From contig OY726574.1 of NCBI GenBank assembly GCA_963383645.1, forward strand, positions 58,343,851-58,407,850: DNA of 64,000 nt, written 5' to 3'. This stretch comes from Muscardinus avellanarius (taxonomy: Eukaryota; Chordata; Mammalia; Rodentia; Gliridae). A program made the translations under genes and the position numbers. Positions 10,068 to 21,183 of this stretch are shown piece after piece (within the stretch, counting starts at the first letter, position 1; each line of letters opens with the position of its first letter). Under the pieces are notes generated by a model. It worked only from the letters and a program-made list of their open reading frames with translations, did not search any database and had not been told where the DNA came from.

Positions 10068-11249
10068 CCTGTAGTCTTAGAGTCTCCATAGTGTTCATTC
10101 CCATAACTCTTATTTACTCTTGTAAATGAAGTTACACCTTGCAGCAAAATACATCTCTCATACCAGATGTGATTAGCAATCGAGGAGCATTCTGCTATGA
10201 TATGGAAAAAATTAGAGTATTTCAGCACTATAAAAAAGGAAGAAAAATATATATCCACTCTGATACCAGTTTGACTCCAATTTTGCTGGGGTTTTTGGAG
10301 GGCATTGCAAGAGGGAACTTATCTTGGACTTAGGGGATGCTAATCTTAAGTCATAGAAAAATTTCTATTGTCTCTTACCATTACTTTCACATTTTCTTTT
10401 ATTCAAACTCTGCATCTGCCTGTTATCATCTGAGAGGACCTATCTGAAAAGCAATAAAAAGGAAGGGCACGGCAGTGGCCTGGCTGCCAGTGTCAGTAAG
10501 TACATTCTATTTCTGGCTCTGCCCTCCCTTGCTGGCTACAGTGCAGGTTGCCTAAGCTTTCATTATTACTTATTTTATTGCATTGTATTGTTTTTGAAAG
10601 TGACTGTTTCCATGGCAACAGGGCACTGTTTCAGGCATCAGGGAGGCAGGACAGTCACAGTGGAGTTGGGAATCAGCAATGAAGATAGAGTGACAGAGAG
10701 AGTAAGAGCGGGGATAGAGCGAACTTTGTGAGAAAATATGTAGGATATGCCCCGCAAAGCAGCAGAGGTGTGCTAAGTTCTGTGCTAAGTCTGTCACTGG
10801 GCAACTTTGGTTTGTTCCTGTGACTACGTCAGTGAATATGATAGCTGCATTTTTTGGTTATTGTCTGTGTATTTTGTTGCCGTGCAACAGAATACTATTC
10901 GGAAATGATACTGCTGGGGAAGTCATAGTGTCAAAACACCAGACACCAGTCGGTAGTCAGCCCTGCTGTGGCCACCATTTTTATCTTTTTGCAATTGTTT
11001 CACTGATCAGTGGTGATAGTTATATTAGTTTTGAGAAAATACACAGGGGATATTTGATCTACAGGCAGCCCTGATGTTAAAATCAAAACAAAATAAAACT
11101 GTCACTGTTGTTGCTAAAATACGACCTATTTCCCCTCTAAATCCAGTTAAAATGGCAATGATCAAGAATGTAAACAAGGGGTGATTTCGTTAGAAGCACC
11201 CCCTGTTACTGTCTTCTGTATTTCTATATTTTTAATAAACTTCTTTAAA
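10068..11249. other. Unique sequence, no gene recognised
   Basis: About 1.2 kb with balanced composition. The 84-codon plus frame at 10820-11074 and the 75-codon minus frame at 10570-10797 have no recognised domain. It could contain an old repeat, but I cannot assign one. Confidence 0.35.
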
Positions 11250-12025
11250 TCTTCAAAAAAAATAAAAGAATTCAAACAATAATAAATGCTGGTGAGGATG
11301 TGAGAAATAGGAACCCTTAGACACTGTTGGTGAGGTTGCAAATTAGTACAGCCACTATGGAGATCAGTACGAAAGTCCCTCAAAAGACTAGAAATGGAAC
11401 CCACACATGACCAAGCTGTACCACTCCTTAGCATCTTTCCAAAAGAACTAAATTCAATGCACCAGTAAAAGAGTACTCCAGTGATACATGCATACCCCTG
11501 TTTTTAGTAGCACAAATCCCAACAGCCAAATTACAAAAGCAACCCACAGGTTTGCCAGGAGATGAGTGGATTAAGAAAATGTGGTCTATAAACAAGTAGT
11601 GTTTTACTCAGCCACAAAGAATAACAAAATTATGTCATTTGTGAGAAAATGCATGGAATTAAAGGATATTATGCTAAGTGAGGTCAGCCAGTCTCACCAA
11701 GTCAAAGGTTGTGGAAGGTAGAGAGAGAGAAAAAAATAGGAAACAGAAAAGACTTCAGGTAAATAAAGAGACAAGTATAATAGTAGAAGGGGATGTGGGG
11801 AAGGGTAAAGGAGAACTACTGGAGAAACAGTTTAAAGAATGCCATGCCCACACATGAAGGAATAATTGCCATTCCCACAACTATGTAGGGATAGGAGTGA
11901 AGGTGGGGTGGGGACTGGAGGGACCACACCAAGGGCTGTGTGCTTGTAGATTGTATCACTTTCACCCTCACTATGGTGTAGAATTACAATGCACCAATAA
12001 AAGTATTATAAAGATGCAGCTTGAA
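11250..12025 (+). mobile_element. 5'-truncated L1 (ORF2 end plus 3' UTR)
   Basis: Contains the L1 ORF2 C-terminal words TGGTGAGGATGTGAG, CACTGTTGGTGAGG, ATTATGCTAAGTGAGGTCAG, then a 3' UTR and the tail TTACAATGCACCAATAAAAG. Decayed, with no long frame. Confidence 0.92.
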
Positions 12026-12177
12026 AAATAAAAATAGAAAAATGATATAGCCTATTTTCCAGAGATGCAGAAATAAAATTCCCATGATGAAAAAAATATG
12101 ATATATGAAAATCCATCTGTGCTATTACAGTCTGTCAAAGTTGACTGTAGGGGTTCTATATGAAAACAAAAATAGAC

Positions 12178-12180
12178 ATG

Positions 12181-12214
<34 letters not shown>
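12178..12214. repeat. (AAT)n microsatellite
   Basis: About 12 ATA/AAT units. Confidence 0.95.
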
Positions 12215-12894
12215 GTATCTCAACTAATAAACTTCAGAAGTTACTTAGTAACTTCTCTGAGAAGAGGAAAATCTTTTGATATCATAATTATTTAATTACA
12301 TGTATAATAAACATTTAAGTCTTAAAGTGCCCTCCTTGAACTTCAAGAAAATTGGTTAAAGCTGATATTAGGTAATATAGTTACCTACTCTTCATTATTC
12401 ATCAGATATAATGATGACACACATATTTTAATCTGTCATTATTAGTTAATTTAGAAGGAAGCCTCATTGTTGCTGACCATACCTATTTTGGGGCATGTAT
12501 ATTGCTGGTGGCTGTAAGGAATGTCTTACCATTTTATAGCTTATTATAGTGTTCAGAAGTTATTTGACTTTTTTCACATCTTTTTAGAGGGATGAAATGT
12601 GTTATGCTCATTTTCCCTTCTAATTGAGTTCCAGAGAATTGTTTCAAAATTATTTATTAGACAGGAGCCATTGAAATGGTTACACCTAGCCTTATCCTCA
12701 AATTGGTGGGTTGGGCATGCAGGTCATATAGGTTCAAATGGAAATGGAGTGATTTAGATTCTTCCCATCAGTCTTGTGATGAGTAATTCTCTCTGTTTGG
12801 ATGCTGAAGAAGGTCACATGCTGTCTTGGTAAACAATCTCATAGCTATAATCCAAAATGACTGACCACATAACTTAGAGGAAGGAAGATTCATC
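12215..12894. other. AT-rich unique sequence, no feature seen
   Basis: No recognised repeat or coding signal. Confidence 0.4.
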
Positions 12895-13255
12895 TGCCCT
12901 CAGTTTTGTGGAGAGTCAGCTCAGGCAAAGCCAAATCTGAGGCACTCGGGTCATAGTAGTGTGAAGCAGACAGAGGGAAAGCACAAGTGCTCTGACCTTC
13001 ATATCATGGAGGCCAGAAGCAGAGAGAGAGGAGGCCAGAAATGGATTCAGGACAGAAGCCTGGTGCCAAAGGCCACAGCCCCAGGGAATCACTTTCTCCA
13101 GCACACCTCACCATAGGTTGTCACCCAGATAAGTTCATTACTGATTTTAGTCATCTACTGATGAGATGACTGTCTCATGGCTTGATTATGTGAACTCTGA
13201 ACATTAATACATGAGCTCTTCAGGAAACATTCTATACCTAACTATAATACATGGT
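12895..13255 (+). repeat. Old mammalian interspersed repeat, family not named
   Basis: Includes CATGGAGGCCAGAAGCAGAG, CAGCACACCTCACCATAGG, CATCTACTGATGAGATGAC and AGGAAACATTCTATACC. It resembles the repeat at 5.8-6.2 kb in layout. Not coding. Confidence 0.45.
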
Positions 13256-13319
13256 TACATTATGTAGTTAAAAAATGATCTATGATATTTAAGCACGTTT
13301 TACTTCACATAGCATTGTC

Positions 13320-13485
13320 TCAAAGCAATTTCATTTAGTCCTTGTAAGTAAACATTCCTTTGAAGTATACAGTGTCCTAGTTTCATGAGTTGGGAAGCAT
13401 AGTTTGGTACACATCCATATTTAGCTGAGTCAATGACTAATTAATTTAGAACCCAGGTCTCTTAAATCCCAGTTTAGAGTTATTG
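13320..13485 (-). repeat. MIR element (old tRNA-derived SINE)
   Basis: Inverted MIR core: TCATTTAGTCCTTGTAAGTA, TAGTTTCATGAGTTGGGAAG, then AGAACCCAGGTCTCTTAA. This order is typical of a minus-strand MIR. Confidence 0.65.
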
Positions 13486-13987
13486 TAGTATAAGTTTCTG
13501 TCATTAAACTAGATAGAGGTATCTTACATCCCAATTTCTTTAGGGTTACATCTTTAAAATTTAGTTATAGAAAGAAAGGGAAAAGAATGCTAATGAAAAC
13601 CTTGTTCGTGTACTGAATATTTTGAGATCAAGCACATAATATTTTAATCATTAATAAATATTCTTGCACTGTAGTTGAATTTTAAAAGGCAAAACTCCAG
13701 AGATAATGACCTTTCAATTAGATGAATATTAGAACATTATTCCTCAGGTAGTATTTTAATGTTTTGTTTGTGCTTCTGTTCTATGTGGAAGATGATTTAG
13801 TAATTCTTAGGACATTTGGCTCTTTTTGTAAGAAGAAAGGAGTGAGGCTAATTAACCTCAAATTTCTTTTTTAAACTGTATTAGGAAACAGATCAGTCAT
13901 TTGACCTCTATTAGGCAAAATAATATAGTAGAAATAAATGGCTAGGAATTCTCTATGAACTCTAAATATAGTTACAGAAATTCTGGC
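13486..13987. other. AT-rich unique sequence, no feature seen
   Basis: No recognised repeat or coding signal. Confidence 0.4.
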
Positions 13988-14232
13988 TATCTCAGGTATG
14001 GTGACACATGCCTGTAATCACAGTACTTGGGAGACTGATTAGAAGGATCTCAGGTTTAAGGGCAACCTCAGCAACTTAGTGAGACCCTATTTTGAATTGT
14101 ATAAAAAGGGTTGGGGGTGTAGGTGAGAAAATTCTCCTAGGTTTAATCCATAGTACCAATAAAGAAAGATAGAAGGCAGGAAGGCAGGAAGGCAGGAAGG
14201 AAAGAAAAAAGGAAGGAAGGAAGGAAGGTAGG
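13988..14232 (+). repeat. Dimeric SINE with a (GGAAG/GGAA)n tail
   Basis: A B1-like half (GGTGACACATGCCTGTAATC) and a decayed ID half (GGGTTGGGGGTGTAGGTGAG). The tail has grown into AGGCAGGA and GGAA units at 14,163-14,232. Confidence 0.9.
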
Positions 14233-16078
14233 TAAATAAACAACCATCAAAAAGCACTCTCTACAGAGTATTATAAAATTGGCAGGCTATACCAGAAAAA
14301 GAAATCTATGTAGCCAGGGCATGCAACATCCAGTGATTTGTAAGTTATACAATAAAAATATATAAGTATAATAAAATTTAAGTTAAATCGTTTTTCACAT
14401 TTTATTATATCTCAAGTTTTAATAATTCTATATTAGTTATGGAGCAATATGAAATAGAGTTAAATAAACATGTCCCTAATTTAACAATAATATCCCAAAA
14501 TTTTTTATTTACTTTGTTTTTGTAGAAAATATGAACTTTTTGTATATCTTTAGAGGAAATTTTATGAAAGCTTTCTAAGCATGAAGAAATATTCAGAATA
14601 AGAACAAGGACTTTCATTGCCTCCAGGATTTAGAAAATATAGTGTTGTGGGCTGATAAAATGTCTTAAAGCTAAGGGTCATTTCTCCAAAAAGTATTTAA
14701 GTGCATTTATGACCAGGGATGTGCTGGGGTCTGATTACAATGATAGCAATAACCTCTTTGGGACTGAGACATCCCTTTGGGAGGTTATAGTCCACTGGGT
14801 AAGAAATTATTAAAAAGAACTGCAGTTCATCATGATTACATTAGCACTATGTAGATGCCAAATTTTTAAGTTGGCTGTCCATGGCTAGGCCAATTTACCT
14901 ACCCCAAACCAAGGAGCTAGTGAGGAGTTAATTCAGATGATAGTGGTAAAACGCGGGCAGGAGTATTCTTAGGACCTCAGAGTAATGAGAAATATCACAT
15001 AGGCACGGCATTGGTGACAAGGTAGATTAATGGGTAGCCATTAGCTTTGAGACCATTCCATGGTGACTGTCTGGGAGGACAACATTCTAAGACCTAGGAA
15101 TGGGAACACAACAAGGATACAGAAAGTAGGACTGTGTTTAAAATAGAGGCAGAACTAGTTAAAACAAAGGAAATGACGCAAAGAAAGAAAAATGGTGAAG
15201 CAGCAAGTTACATCACAGGGATAATCAGGCTATAAAAATCTGTGGAGCAAGAGTGTTTGGAGTAAAAGAGATATGTTGCCCCCATAATACTCAGAAATAA
15301 ATAAGACTAATTTCCTCTGTAGCATCCCTGGTGAATGAAACCACATTTCAGTGGGTGGGGAGTGTGTTGTTCTTTAATGTGTATTGAACTCCCACTGGGT
15401 TCTAACTACATACACCCTCATTGGGATGGCAATTAAAGCCATGGGAATGGATGGAAAGGGAGGAATGATGAAATGATGGGCCAAGGTTGAATGGAAAGGT
15501 AGGTGATTTCAATCAATCCAAAGACAATAATTGAGCCTTCATTATAAACATGTCTGCAGGGCATTTAGTGAGCCTATTGTGGGATCAGCAAAGAACTGAA
15601 TGGTCTAATTGGAATAGTAATAGGTATTTGAATGAAAATAAAACATACAAGGCCATATTGAAATAATTTATGTACCGTCATAAAGATGAAAGCAACGTCA
15701 TATCATCAACCAGATGACTTTAAAATGTTATTGAAAGCAAATGTGATGAAAGTTTATTTCATAAGTGAAAATAAAGCAAAGTCATGCAGTGCATAACAAT
15801 ATTTCTTGTCAAGGGTTGAATGTATATATGAATGTGGTTCCTTAATTATATTGCCTACTGATGCTGTAGTTCTCTTAATTTCCCTAAATATGCTACATGA
15901 TGCTCATACAATGAGAAAATTGCCTAATAGCCCAGTTCTCAGAACCTGTCCCTGTCTTTAGGCAGGACCAGCTGATGGAGCATACCTTGTGAACAGCTCT
16001 GAGGACTGGATCATTTTTTACAAGAAGTGAATACCAAAAGAAGACAAACTGGGACCAGTGATGTGGAGGATGGATTTG
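14233..16078. other. Unique sequence, no feature seen
   Basis: About 1.85 kb with no young repeats, AT-rich, frames all short. Nothing that I can name. Confidence 0.4.
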
Positions 16079-16200
16079 TGTGTGTGTATGGTACTGGGGT
16101 TCCTGGAAGCCCTTCTACCTCCAGACTATACTCCCAGACCTATTTTATACTTTTTTACTTTTGAAAACAGGGTCTCTTAAGCCACCACACCCGGCAGAGG
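16079..16200 (-). repeat. SINE, altered-B-box subfamily, internally deleted
   Basis: Minus strand: GTACTGGGGTTCCTGGAAGC, CTATACTCCCAGACC, AACAGGGTCTCTTAAG. It then jumps straight to CCACCACACCCGGC, so most of the B1-like half is missing. Confidence 0.85.
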
Positions 16201-16356
16201 CTGGATTTTTAACCAGGCATAAAAATCCAGAAAAAAATGCACAGATCTTGGAAATATTCTAAGAGAAAAGTAAAGTTCTGAATTATGATTTTAGAAACAC
16301 TAATAGACCATTAAGAATTTGTGGGATAGATATGACTAGGTAAAGGAAAGGAATAG

Positions 16357-16540
16357 ACAAGCTGGGCAAGGTGTTGCACACCTGTAATCCCAGTACATGA
16401 GAGGCTGAGACAAAAGGATTTCAGGTTTGAGGCCAGAACTTGGTAATTTAGGAAACCCCTGTTTCAAAATTTAATAAAATAAAATAAAATAGGGTTGGGG
16501 TATAGCTCAGAGGTTGAGTGTCCCTGTACCACAGAAGGAA
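16357..16540 (+). repeat. Dimeric B1/ID-type SINE
   Basis: TTGCACACCTGTAATCCC, GGCTGAGACAAAAGG, linker AATAAAATAAAATAAAATAG, GGTATAGCTCAGAGGTTGAG. The 3' end is shortened (CCTGTACCAC) and passes into a purine-rich repeat. Confidence 0.9.
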
Positions 16541-16672
16541 GAAAGAAAGAAAAAGGAAGAAAGGAAAGAAGAGAGAAAGAAAAGGAGGAGATGAAAAAGG
16601 AAAAGAACATGAACAAGAATAGAACAAGAGGAAGGGAGGAGAGAAGGGAAGAGAGAAGGGGAGAGATACAAT
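16538..16672. repeat. Purine-rich (GAAA/GGAA) simple repeat
   Basis: Irregular GAAG, GAAA and GGAGAG units, probably derived from the preceding SINE tail. Ser/Phe-rich frames on the minus strand are artefacts. Confidence 0.9.
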
Positions 16673-17261
16673 AAAATAGGGACAGAGAATTCTAGAATGA
16701 CTTTCAAGCTTCTGATCATGAAATAGTGAAGCTGGTATCCTCATTTTGGACATGTGTTCATGTAAATGGTAGGGGGATAGATTCATATGCAGATTTGAAA
16801 CACAGGACAGAGTCTTTACTCTGGAGATAAAGAATTAGTAGTTGTGAGTGAAGAGACAATTAGTGATTAGACAGACTCCAGTTTGTGGTTGAAGTCCTGG
16901 AAAGAGATGAGTCTGTTCAGTGAACACAAAATGTTTATGAGTAGAACCATGGGGTCAAGAGGCTTTCATGGGTGGGCAAGGCAGATAAATCAGTGAAGAG
17001 AGTAATAGAACACTGCGGCAATTACAGTTTCTCGCCCAAAGTTTTCTTAATCAAGGTTTTTTCCAACTTCAGACGTCACATTGGCAAGGAAAACGTCACT
17101 CTCCTGCCATTTGTCTGTTAATTGAGCCAAAGAGATCTTAAGCAATACAGTATTTTACATAATTTATTAAACTATATCTTAGAGATGTATCAAAAAGGGA
17201 ACCTAACCACAATTAACGATAATCTAACTTCATATTCAATAGGTTGACTGCTATGTACCAC
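16673..17261. other. Unique sequence, no feature seen
   Basis: No recognised repeat or coding signal. Confidence 0.4.
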
Positions 17262-17282
17262 AGAGAGAGGGGGGTGAGAGAG

Positions 17283-17352
<70 letters not shown>

Positions 17353-17505
17353 GAGAGGGAGAGAGAGAGAGGGAGAGAGAAGAAGAAGAAGAAGAAGAAG
17401 AAGAAGAAGAAGAAGAAGAAGAAGAAGAAGAAGAAGAAGAAGAAGGAGGAGTCGGAGAAGGAGGAGGAGAAGGAAGAGGATGAGGAGGAGGAGGAAGAGG
17501 ATGAG

Positions 17506-17540
<35 letters not shown>

Positions 17541-17647
17541 GGAGGAGGAGGAGAAGGAAGAGAAGAAGAAGAAGAAGAAGAAGAAGAAGAAGAAGAAGAA
17601 GAAGAAGAAGAAGAAGAAGAAGAAGAAGAAGAAGAAGAAGAAGAAGA
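17262..17647. repeat. Long homopurine tract (GA)n(GAA)n(GGA)n(GAA)n
   Basis: About 385 bp almost entirely of A and G on the plus strand. Uninterrupted purine runs span 17,276-17,451 (176 nt) and 17,503-17,647 (145 nt). The order is GA units, GAA units, mixed GGA units, then GAA units again. All long frames here (Arg/Glu/Lys on plus, Ser/Phe/Leu on minus) are translations of the repeat. Such tracts can form triplex DNA. Confidence 0.98.
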
Positions 17648-17654
17648 CGGCATA

Positions 17655-18285
17655 TGAAGAAAACCTAAGTTTGGTGAGGGTGTGGAAACATTGGAACCTT
17701 GTATGTGCACTGTGGTGGAAATATGAAGAGGTGCAACCACTATGGAAAACAGCATGGCAGTTTCTCCAAATACTAAAAATAGACTTACTATACCACCCAA
17801 TAATTCTACTTCTGGATACATGCACAAAGAACTACAATCAGGATCTTGAAGTGATGTGATATGTGTACATCTATGTTCATTGTATTATTCACAATAGCTA
17901 AAATATGGGAATAAAGCAGGTGCCTATCACAGTGGATAAATGCACAAAATCTGATATGCACATATATGTGGGTTTATTACTGACCCCTAAAAAAACATTC
18001 TCAACATACTGCAACATAAATGAACCATGATGACATTATGCTAACATAAATAATCTAGTCAGAAGATGACTATTCCATGATTCTGTAACATGGGTATCCA
18101 AGTAGTCAAACTCATAACTACAGAAAGTAGCAGGGGAGTTGCAGGGGCTTGGGAGAAGGGGAAATAAGAGGATGCTGTTTAAAGCTATATAGTTTTAGTT
18201 TCCAAGATAAAAATGTTTGGAGATTACCTTCACAATATATGAGTATATTTAAAACCATTAAATTATGTACTAAAAATGTGCTATG
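17655..18285 (+). mobile_element. L1M-type ORF2 end plus 3' UTR fragment
   Basis: Words in L1 order: GGTGAGGGTGTGGAAACATT, CCACTATGGAAAACAGCATG, CACCCAATAATTCTACTTCT, TATTCACAATAGC, GACATTATGCTAACATAAAT. Stops and indels throughout. It starts directly after the purine tract. Confidence 0.9.
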
Positions 18286-18485
18286 GTGCCAGGTATGGTG
18301 GTACATGCCTGTGATCCTGTGATCCTAGTACTTGGAAGAGTGAAACAGGAGGATTGTGGGATTCAGGCAAGCTTCAGCAACTAAGTGAGACCTCAGCAGC
18401 TTATAGTTAATTAAAATACAGGTAGGGATACAGCTCAGAGTTAGAATGCCCCTAGGTTCAATCTTTCGTCTCCAAATAAAAAAAG
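18286..18485 (+). repeat. Dimeric B1/ID-type SINE
   Basis: CCAGGTATGGTGGTACATGC with a small internal duplication (GTGATCCTGTGATCCTAGTA), then GGGATACAGCTCAGAGTTAG and AGGTTCAATC. Confidence 0.88.
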
Positions 18486-18625
18486 TGTAACACACCTGTC
18501 ATCTCAACAACTCAGGAAGCTGAGGCAGAAGTAGTAAGCTCTATTTCAAAATAAAATCAACTAAATCTCAATATAATTGTATGGTTACCATGCACCAATA
18601 AGAGTATATTTTAAAAAATAATAAA
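18486..18625 (+). repeat. SINE left-half piece followed by an L1 3' tail
   Basis: AACACACCTGTCATCTC and AAGCTGAGGCAGAAG mark a SINE fragment (18,486-18,555). ATGGTTACCATGCACCAATA and AGAGTATATTTT mark the extreme L1 3' end (18,565-18,625). Confidence 0.7.
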
Positions 18626-18690
18626 CTTCATTGGATATTGTGAACAAACAGTTCTACATAAAAATAAATAAATGAAAATAAACCTTAAAA

Positions 18691-18768
18691 GGGGCTCGAG
18701 ATGGAGCTCAGGGGTAAAGTGCTTACCGAGACACTGAGTGGAATTCCCAGTACCACACGTAGAAAAGT
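18691..18768 (+). repeat. Free-standing ID element (tRNA-derived SINE)
   Basis: GGGCTCGAGATGGAGCTCAG, then GGTAAAGTGCTTACCGAGAC and GGAATTCCCAGTACCACAC. It keeps the central 'gtgcttac' part that the dimeric SINE has lost, so it is a separate ID insertion rather than a truncated dimer. Confidence 0.85.
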
Positions 18769-18879
18769 AAATAAATAAATGTTAAAATGCTATATTTATG
18801 TGTGTTTTATCACAAATAAAAATAAATTAAAAGGTGCTTAAGTCTTTTTGGTTGTTTATCAGGTTCTCTCTAGCTTCCT

Positions 18880-19142
18880 CACAGGAGAGAAAACATATGA
18901 TCGCTGACTTTTTGTAACTGGCTAATCTCACTTAGCATGGTAATCTCTAGGTCTATTTACATGCAAATGACATCATTTTGTTCTTTATGGCTGAGTCCCA
19001 TTGTGTGCATATATAATTTCAATATTGTGCATGGGGAGGAGGAGTGAGTTTTGTGGAATCCAAGGTAAACACAGTGTGTGGTGCTATGCGCGTGTATGTT
19101 TCTATTACACTGAACATCAATATGATTACAACGTACCAATAA
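18880..19142. mobile_element. Two L1 3' pieces in opposite orientations
   Basis: 18,885-19,015 is ORF2-end sequence inverted (TAATCTCACTTAGCATGG, TTTATGGCTGAGTCCC). 19,045-19,142 is the 3' tail in plus orientation (ATTACAACGTACCAATAATA). The arrangement fits an L1 with a 5' inversion. Confidence 0.7.
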
Positions 19143-19199
19143 TATATGCATTTATTTATTTACATGTATGTATATATAGAGAGAGCACACATAGCTGAA

Positions 19200-19380
19200 G
19201 ATTGGCATGGTGGCACACATCTGTAATCCCATTACTTGCGAGGCTGAGACAGGAGGATCCCATGTTCAAAGCCAGCCTCAGTAACTTAGCAAAACCCTGT
19301 TTCCAAATAAAAAACAAAATAGGGCTGGGGGTGCAGCTTGGAGGTAGAATGAATGACCCTGGGTTCAGACAGCAGAAACA
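19200..19380 (+). repeat. Dimeric B1/ID-type SINE
   Basis: TTGGCATGGTGGCACACATC, GAGGCTGAGACAGGAGGATC, GGGCTGGGGGTGCAGCTTGG, GACCCTGGGTTCAGAC. The last part of the B-box region is lost. Confidence 0.92.
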
Positions 19381-19445
19381 GATTTACAGAGTTATTCTGT
19401 GATTGGTTCAATTTAATGAGTGTTATTTTCTTCTTTATGCTTATT

Positions 19446-19859
19446 TGTGGGGAGCCATTAAGGTCTTCCCCTTATCTTTACTAAAAGCATACTTCTGACT
19501 GTCCTCTGCCCAGAGTCAACAAGGTTTGGGGCCTTGGAAGCTTCAAGGTTACTAATGCTAATGATGCTATTGTTTTGTCTGAGCTAAGGCTAGGTTTGAA
19601 TTGTTTGTGGCAACAGGGTATTGTTTGACCTGCCAGACTTTGGAATTTTTCCCTCCAGGTTAACCTAAAACTAAAAACTATAAATACCACAAGAGAAGAA
19701 GCCCCAGTGCCGGCCAGTAGAGATATCAACCCGGGAGTTGACTGGCGATCCTTCCATGCCTAGGAATAGATGATACTTGGAATTTAATTCTTAAGAGTTA
19801 TATTATTTCATCCTCACTCCTCTCTTTGGAACCCGTACTTTTGCCGGCTGGCTCCGGCA
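19446..19859. mobile_element. Solo LTR, ERVK-type (class II endogenous retrovirus)
   Basis: A 414 bp unit starting TGTGGGGAGCC and ending GGCTCCGGCA: TG...CA termini with a short imperfect inverted repeat. A perfect 6 bp target duplication CTTATT flanks it (19,440-19,445 and 19,860-19,865). A TATA box TATAAATA sits at 19,679-19,686, two thirds along, where a U3 promoter should be; this suggests plus orientation. No internal viral region is present, so LTR-LTR recombination has removed it. A 6 bp duplication is usual for class II elements; the family name is inferred. Confidence 0.9.
19679..19686 (+). promoter_or_regulatory. TATA box of the solo LTR
   Basis: TATAAATA within ACTATAAATACCAC. 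Its position in the LTR fits a U3/R promoter. Present-day activity is unknown. Confidence 0.6.
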
Positions 19860-19865
19860 CTTATT

Positions 19866-20396
19866 TATTACTTAAAATTACTATAATGGATGTTGAACTT
19901 TTATGGGCACAAGATGAGTCATGAAAACAAACTAGTCCAAACCATTTAATATGTACAAATTGAGTGTCTATCTCCAAGATTCTTTCAGAGTAACTGTGTG
20001 TTAGTCTATATGCCATGAGTGCTGCTAACAGACAAGTAGTGTCTACTAACAATCACACCAAATATTGAAAACTATAATAAAAGATGCACAGTTGAAAGGC
20101 TACTGGTGGACAGGCGTCATTGTTAATGGAGAAGTCTATGCCTTCAGTGTTTGCAAGATACTTCTAATTCAATATTAATTAAGTTTAACTTAACACCACC
20201 TACATGTAAAGCACTAGGTGTTTAATCGCTGCAGTGGTTTTTGGGGGGAATAAGCTTTGGTTCTGATCCTAAGAAACATGTTGTCATAGTAGGTTGCAAT
20301 TTTCTTCAAAATTTTATCTGCCCTATGCTTCCTCATATTAAGTTAACTAGTGTGTAGGATCAAATAGTGCGTTCTTTCCCTGTTTTTTCAATTAAA
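19866..20396. other. AT-rich unique sequence, no feature seen
   Basis: No recognised repeat or coding signal. Confidence 0.4.
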
Positions 20397-20483
20397 AAAC
20401 TTTATTTGTTTAGTACTGAGGATTGAGTCCAGGGGAATTCTATTGAGCTACACCCTCATTTATTTATTTATTTATTTATTTAT

Positions 20484-20513
<30 letters not shown>

Positions 20514-20514
<1 letters not shown>

Positions 20515-20701
20515 TTGGTGGTACTAGGGTTCCTGGAAACCCTTCTACCTCCGGGCTATACTCCCAGACCCACTTTATAATTTTTTTTAAATTTGGAAAC
20601 AGGGTCTCCTAAGCCAGCAAGTCTGGCTTCGAACCTGCGCGGTCCTCCATTCTCTGCCTCACAAGCGCAGGGATTACAAGTGTGCGCCACCACGCCTGGC
20701 T
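20514..20701 (-). repeat. SINE (B), altered-B-box subfamily, nested in A
   Basis: GGTACTAGGGTTCCTGGAAA, CTCCGGGCTATACTCCCAGA, AGGGTCTCCTAAGCCAGC, ending CGCCACCACGCCTGGC. Low divergence. Confidence 0.93.
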
Positions 20702-20728
20702 ATTTTGTTGTTTTAAAACATGGCCTGG

Positions 20729-21144
20729 CCGGGTGTGGTGGTGCACGCTTGTAATCTCCGCACTTGGGAAGCTGAGACAGGAGGATCACATGGGTTTGAA
20801 GGCAGCCTCAGCTACTTAGTGAGGCTCTCAGCAACTTATTGAGACCTTGTTTCCAAATAAAATATAAAATTGATCTCGGATGCCAGGTGTGGTGCCCACA
20901 CGCTTATAATCCCTGCACTTGGAAGGCGGAAACAGGAGGATCGCACTGGTTCAGAGCCAGCCTTGCTGGCTTAAGAGACCCTGTTTCCAAATAAATAAAA
21001 AATATATAATAGGTCTGGGACTGTAGCCCAGATTTAGACAGGCTTCCAGGAATCCCAGTACTACCAAAAAAAAAAAAAAAAATAGATCTCGGAGTATAGC
21101 CCAGAGGTAGAAAGCACCTGGGTTTCACCTATAGTACCACCAAA

Positions 21145-21179
<35 letters not shown>

Positions 21180-21183
21180 AAAT
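20729..21183 (+). repeat. SINE (C), plus strand, nested in A
   Basis: CCGGGTGTGGTGGTGCACGC ... CAACTTATTGAGACCTTG, interrupted at 20,881-21,084 by SINE D, then GTATAGCCCAGAGGTAGAAA and TAGTACCACC, ending in AAAT units. A 14 bp duplication AAAACATGG[C/T]CTGG lies at 20,715-20,728 and 21,184-21,197. Confidence 0.92.
20881..21084 (+). repeat. SINE (D), altered-B-box subfamily, nested in C
   Basis: Complete copy ending in 17 A. A perfect 9 bp duplication GATCTCGGA lies at 20,872-20,880 and 21,085-21,093. It is the youngest member of the nest. Confidence 0.95.

Noticed and set aside
17190..17827. The two longest reading frames (211 and 204 codons, Ser/Phe/Leu-rich)
   Set aside because: They are translations of the complementary strand of the GA/GAA/GGA simple repeat, with no domain and no start context of note.
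18691..18768. Possible tRNA gene (A-box and B-box-like words)
   Set aside because: It is an ID SINE: tRNA-derived but without a cloverleaf or proper 3' end, and A-rich sequence follows. The same holds for 43,572-43,650.
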